NCBI GenBank assembly: GCA_963377175.1
Contig: CAUJNA010003736.1
Location: 76,399 to 140,398 of the forward strand
Source: Effrenium voratum
Lineage: Eukaryota > Sar > Dinophyceae > Suessiales > Symbiodiniaceae
Reading direction: 5' to 3'
DNA: 64,000 nucleotides
In this document: positions 60,801 to 64,000 of the stretch, piece after piece
How positions within the stretch are numbered: position 1 is the stretch's first letter
Layout of the letters: each line of letters starts with the position of its first letter
Made by a program: the position numbers and the translations under genes
The notes under the pieces: generated by a model
What the model was told of the DNA's origin: nothing
Databases searched by the model: none
The model's input: the letters and a program-made list of their open reading frames with translations, nothing else

Positions 60801-63073
60801 TACCTGAGCTTAGGTGGCACCTGCGTCGAGCACCTCCAGCGAGGCTCCGGGAGCGGGCTGGCGGTTCCATTTCCGGCGGCTGTGCTTTCAGATCAGAACA
60901 TGGAATTCAGGTGGCATATGTTCGCCCGCCAAACAGCAGTTCTGAAAGGATTGACACCTCCCAAAGGAATTCTGCACTCGCGGGCTCCAGCATGTGCCCC
61001 TGGGTTTAACATGCCATGCATGTTGCAGGTTGCACGTGGCTGGACTCTTGTATTTTGGCTGAAATTTATATTTGAATGGGCGTTCCGGTTGACCCTACTT
61101 TTGCTCGCGGCTTGAGCAACTTGAAGGTGTGCATTGCTTGAGTGAACATTTCTAAGCAGCCTGAACCAGGCAAAGACACGCGTGAGCTTTTGAGTTGCGA
61201 GGTCTGACTTTGCGTTCCAGTCATGGTTCTCCTGACACCGCAAGCTTTCATCTCAAGCCTTCCCAACGTAACCGTTGTGCCCTGATGTTGCGAATCATGG
61301 GCATTTTCCTGGCCATGCCACCGTTGAGCATCGACTATGTCGTCCAAGAGGCGGCGGATGCGAAACATCGAACAGATCACAACAAGTGCAACTCCAACTC
61401 CCCTGATGGTCGAATCTTTCTCTGTGGAGAGAGTTACAGGCACGTGCGGTACTTCAAGTTTGAAAACCTCAGCTTCACGGAAGGGCTGCCTCGCTTCGAC
61501 GATGGTGCTTGGTCTTTGTGGAAGAAAGACTTGCAGATCAGGTGGCCTTGGAGAGCTTCCTGGTGCTTCCCCAATTGGAAGAAGCCGTTTGAGGTGCTTC
61601 CCAACGGGAATCACTTGTATGCCATGTACAGCAACAGCGACCAATGGCGACATTGGCTGAATGTAACTGTTGGAAACCCAATGACGCCAGAGGCTGAGAT
61701 TGTGGATGTGGTGCAAGGCGACTATCAGCGCATGTCCAACAAACTTCCGCGGTACGGATACCATACAGGCGCGCACATGTGACCCAAACAGATCTCACAA
61801 ACTTCATAAAGGTCCCTTTAAGGTTTTCGAGTTTTAAGATGTGAACTTGGGTCTCGAAGCAATGCCAGTTTCGTCACAAAGAGTGAACTTCTCCAGCGGT
61901 GCGTCCGGGAATTTGGTCTACACGGCGTTGCCGGCAGATGGGGAGCCCTGCGGTTTGGACTTTCCCCCATTCCGTCCCCTTCGGGAGATTGTCACGGACC
62001 TTGATGGCCTTGATTTGCCCAAGCGCTATCCATTTGCCAGGCATCCAATGAAAAATGACCTGGGCGTGCCATTCTCAGCCACGAATCCACAGCCAGGGAC
62101 TTATGTTTGGCTTGATCTCGAAGGCCGCAATGTTTGGTACGGAGGAGAAGGGGGCGTTTACAAAGTGATCGGTGAAGATACTGGTGGTATGGAGATCTTC
62201 ATGGATAGTGGCTTCAACCAAGAGGGTTCGCGGAAAAGGTACATGCGACTTGGGGCAAATTAAATCCGCTTTTGTACGCGTTCACTATGTTTGGGAATGA
62301 TATGATGCCATGACGCGATGGGAGTGATCCCTCCTCGTCAGAATGGCAGCCGGCTTGAGACGGCCATGATGATTTCCAATACAATGCTTCATTTTTTTTC
62401 TTCTCCATGTAGAAGCGAACTTGTAGCGAGCTCAAAGTAAGTTTATTTCACCAGGTCATCATTGCTCTGGAACTATGAGTCCGAGCGAACTGCAGCACAT
62501 CGCTTTCCAGGAGAGCTGCACACCAGTGGGGTTGGCAGTGGCGCCAACTACCAGCTTCCGATGTCAAAGGGCCACCATGTGTTGCCCATGTTTGCAGCTT
62601 GGGATGAGTACTATGCAGAGGCACCGCTCAAGATCCCCATTGGACCGCAGGTTTTGGTCCATGTTGGTCCATGTTTCCATTTACCAGGGCAACCCATTTT
62701 TTGGGTTACCCAGTTTTGAGAGCCACTGCCAAATTGAAGGATGAAACGTTAGGAGTGCGTCTTTGGTGCTCTGCCAGCGCAGGTGGAGCTCTTTAACGCG
62801 TGGAAGTCTCCTCATTGGGACATCATGTTCCTGCCAATGACTAACGCATACTGGCGGGGAGATGGAGCCCAAAACTATCAGATGATTCCAGACCTCTCCA
62901 GGCATTTCCTCTTAGGTGAGATGAAAGGCCAATGCGGCTCCCACATGAACGACACCACGGATGCTCCCACAGTCGCCCAAGGCGTCGGAAGTTCCATGCA
63001 ATTCGATTCAGGCCAGGGCCAAGACTTGGCAAATGAAAGCTGTTCCAAAGATTTGGGTATGGGTCAAAATTAA
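60801..63073 (+). CDS. Exon-like segments of an unidentified host gene
   Basis: Successive plus-strand stretches read as protein with gaps that look intronic. About 61390-61782: DGRIFLCGESYRHVRYFKFE, GAWSLWKKDLQIRWPWRAS. About 61865-62263: GNLVYTALPADGEPCGLDFP, GTYVWLDLEGRNVWYGGEGG. About 62500-62660: GSGANYQLPMSKGHHVLPMF. About 62783-63073: LFNAWKSPHWDIMFLPMTNA. I do not recognise a family; the style suggests an extracellular or glycan-related protein. Exon borders are not resolved and a pseudogene is possible. Confidence 0.35.
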
Positions 63074-63469
63074 ACCACCGGAGGACCGCAGGTTTTAGTG
63101 CTTATTTCACTTATGTCCATTTTGGCGAGGGTTTCATTTTCGGGTTGCCATATTTGGGACAACCACACCCTTGTGGCGTTTGCGGCCGTGAAAGGTCCAG
63201 AATTCCTGTCTTGAGGTAATGGTGCTGTGGTTGTGGACCTTTCCCACGCAGTGGATGTGCCTGGAGTGAGCTCTCCAGTCCGCGCCTTCACGGCACAGCT
63301 GGCCTTCGAAACTCAGTTGTTTAGTGGCACTTTTTTTTTCTTCTTCTTTTTTTCTCTGGCTGCCCCACTAAGAATGGTCTTCCCCAAAAAGGGTTCATTT
63401 TTTCCAATTTCATTGAACAACTGAGGAAACGTTCTGGTCTGGAGCGTGGAGAGGGCGATGGTTGCTACA

Positions 63470-63957
63470 CCATCCCAACATCGCTTTGAGCTTCTCTAGA
63501 GGTGACATCACTTGGACCTTCCATGGTCAAGCGGTGCACGGAGGACATTACAAGACCAGCGAGTGGGTTCACCTCGCTCTGGTTTTCGATGGCCTTGACC
63601 AGACTGTGACGAGCTACGCGAACGGCGTTGAGATTGTTACCGAGCCGACTTCCTTTAACACCTTCCAGCTTGGCACTGAGTATCCCCTCATCATCGGCAA
63701 CGACAATGAAGATCCTTCTGTTGGTATGGGACTTGCTGGCCGGATTGATAATGTGCGGCTTATGGCCCACGCTCGCTCTCAAAGAAATGTGTGCAAGAGC
63801 GCTTTCGGAAGTGATTGTGGGAGTGCCATCTCCTATCATCCCACCAGCAGCCAGTATGAACTCTCAATGCAAATTCGAGAGTGCTCCGCAGCTTCCATGC
63901 ACACCCTGGCATGCACTTCAGCCATTCATCGAGTTTGTGCCAATCTCGATGCTATGA
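63470..63957 (+). CDS. LamG/concanavalin-like domain segment (partial)
   Basis: Reads GDITWTFHGQAVHGGHYKTS, EWVHLALVFDGLDQTVTSYA, NGVEIVTEP, YPLIIGNDNEDPSVGMGLAG, RIDNVRLMAHARS. This is the W.HlAlvfDG...sYxNG...l.IG......GxIDnVrl pattern of LamG-like jelly-roll domains. It continues past the window edge (GAGVSNDALGAL) with extra cysteines. Probably the downstream exon(s) of the gene at 60.8-63.1 kb; secreted or cell-surface role inferred. Confidence 0.5.
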
Positions 63958-64000
63958 AGCAAAAGGGAGCCGGTGTCAGTAATGATGCCTTGGGAGCACT

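Overview
The window looks like nuclear DNA of a dinoflagellate (Symbiodiniaceae-like) carrying an endogenous, partly decayed polinton-like / adintovirus-like virus next to a dense cluster of nested retroelements. Host evidence: at 29746-29761 there is an exact match to the last 16 nt of the conserved dinoflagellate spliced leader; the retroelement families (DIRS-like with a CCCH-finger Gag, Copia-like with an appended methyltransferase-like plus SGNH-like ORF, LINEs with RNase H) are of kinds I associate with dinoflagellates; and there are long tandem repeats and split, exon-like ORFs at the right end. The species is not determined.

Region 1 (about 0.2-24.4 kb, visibly GC-rich) is the viral element. 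From left to right: N6-adenine methyltransferase (-), cysteine-repeat/nuclease gene (-), A32-like packaging ATPase (+), penton-like minor capsid protein (+), AT-hook basic protein (+), two further putative virion genes (+), double-jelly-roll-type major capsid protein (+), a 1.6-kb GATC-rich satellite, C5-methyltransferase-like gene (-), two unknown genes (+), protein-primed family B DNA polymerase (+), a tandem triplet of coiled-coil genes (+), DDE integrase (-) and a 4-kb fibre ending in an S74-type intramolecular chaperone (-). Partial inverted copies of the methyltransferase and ATPase, each with three 25-bp CAATCCTG hairpins beside them, bound the element at about 0.25-2.5 kb and 23.4-24.4 kb and are probably its terminal inverted repeats. 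ATPase, MCP, polymerase, fibre, the C5-MTase-like gene and the 5-6 kb gene carry frameshifts or stops. Integrase, nuclease, minor capsid, AT-hook and several small genes are open.

Region 2 (24.4-54.5 kb) is retroelement territory. A LINE (endonuclease, RT, RNase H) followed by a C5 DNA methyltransferase ORF abuts the right viral terminus. Next is a DIRS/Ngaro-like tyrosine-recombinase element (29.7-43.4 kb) with an A1 ... B1-A2-B2 split-direct-repeat layout, a CCCH Gag, a methyltransferase-like domain, RT/RNase H and a nested, internally deleted Copia-like element. A second LINE (43.4-51.1 kb) has an ORF1 with two ubiquitin-like domains, each ending in a ubiquitin-type Arg-Gly-Gly tail. A third LINE 3' fragment follows.

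Region 3 (54.5-57.1 kb) repeats the GGTGAC-rich module seen at 22.7-23.4 kb and carries an 0.8-kb chimera of three viral genes. Region 4 (57.1-64.0 kb) is AT-richer host DNA with exon-like ORFs of what seems to be one gene, including a LamG/concanavalin-like segment.

A theme across the window is repeated capture of DNA-methyltransferase-like domains: two viral (N6-adenine and C5-like) and three in different retroelement classes. All family calls come from motif reading; no database search was possible.
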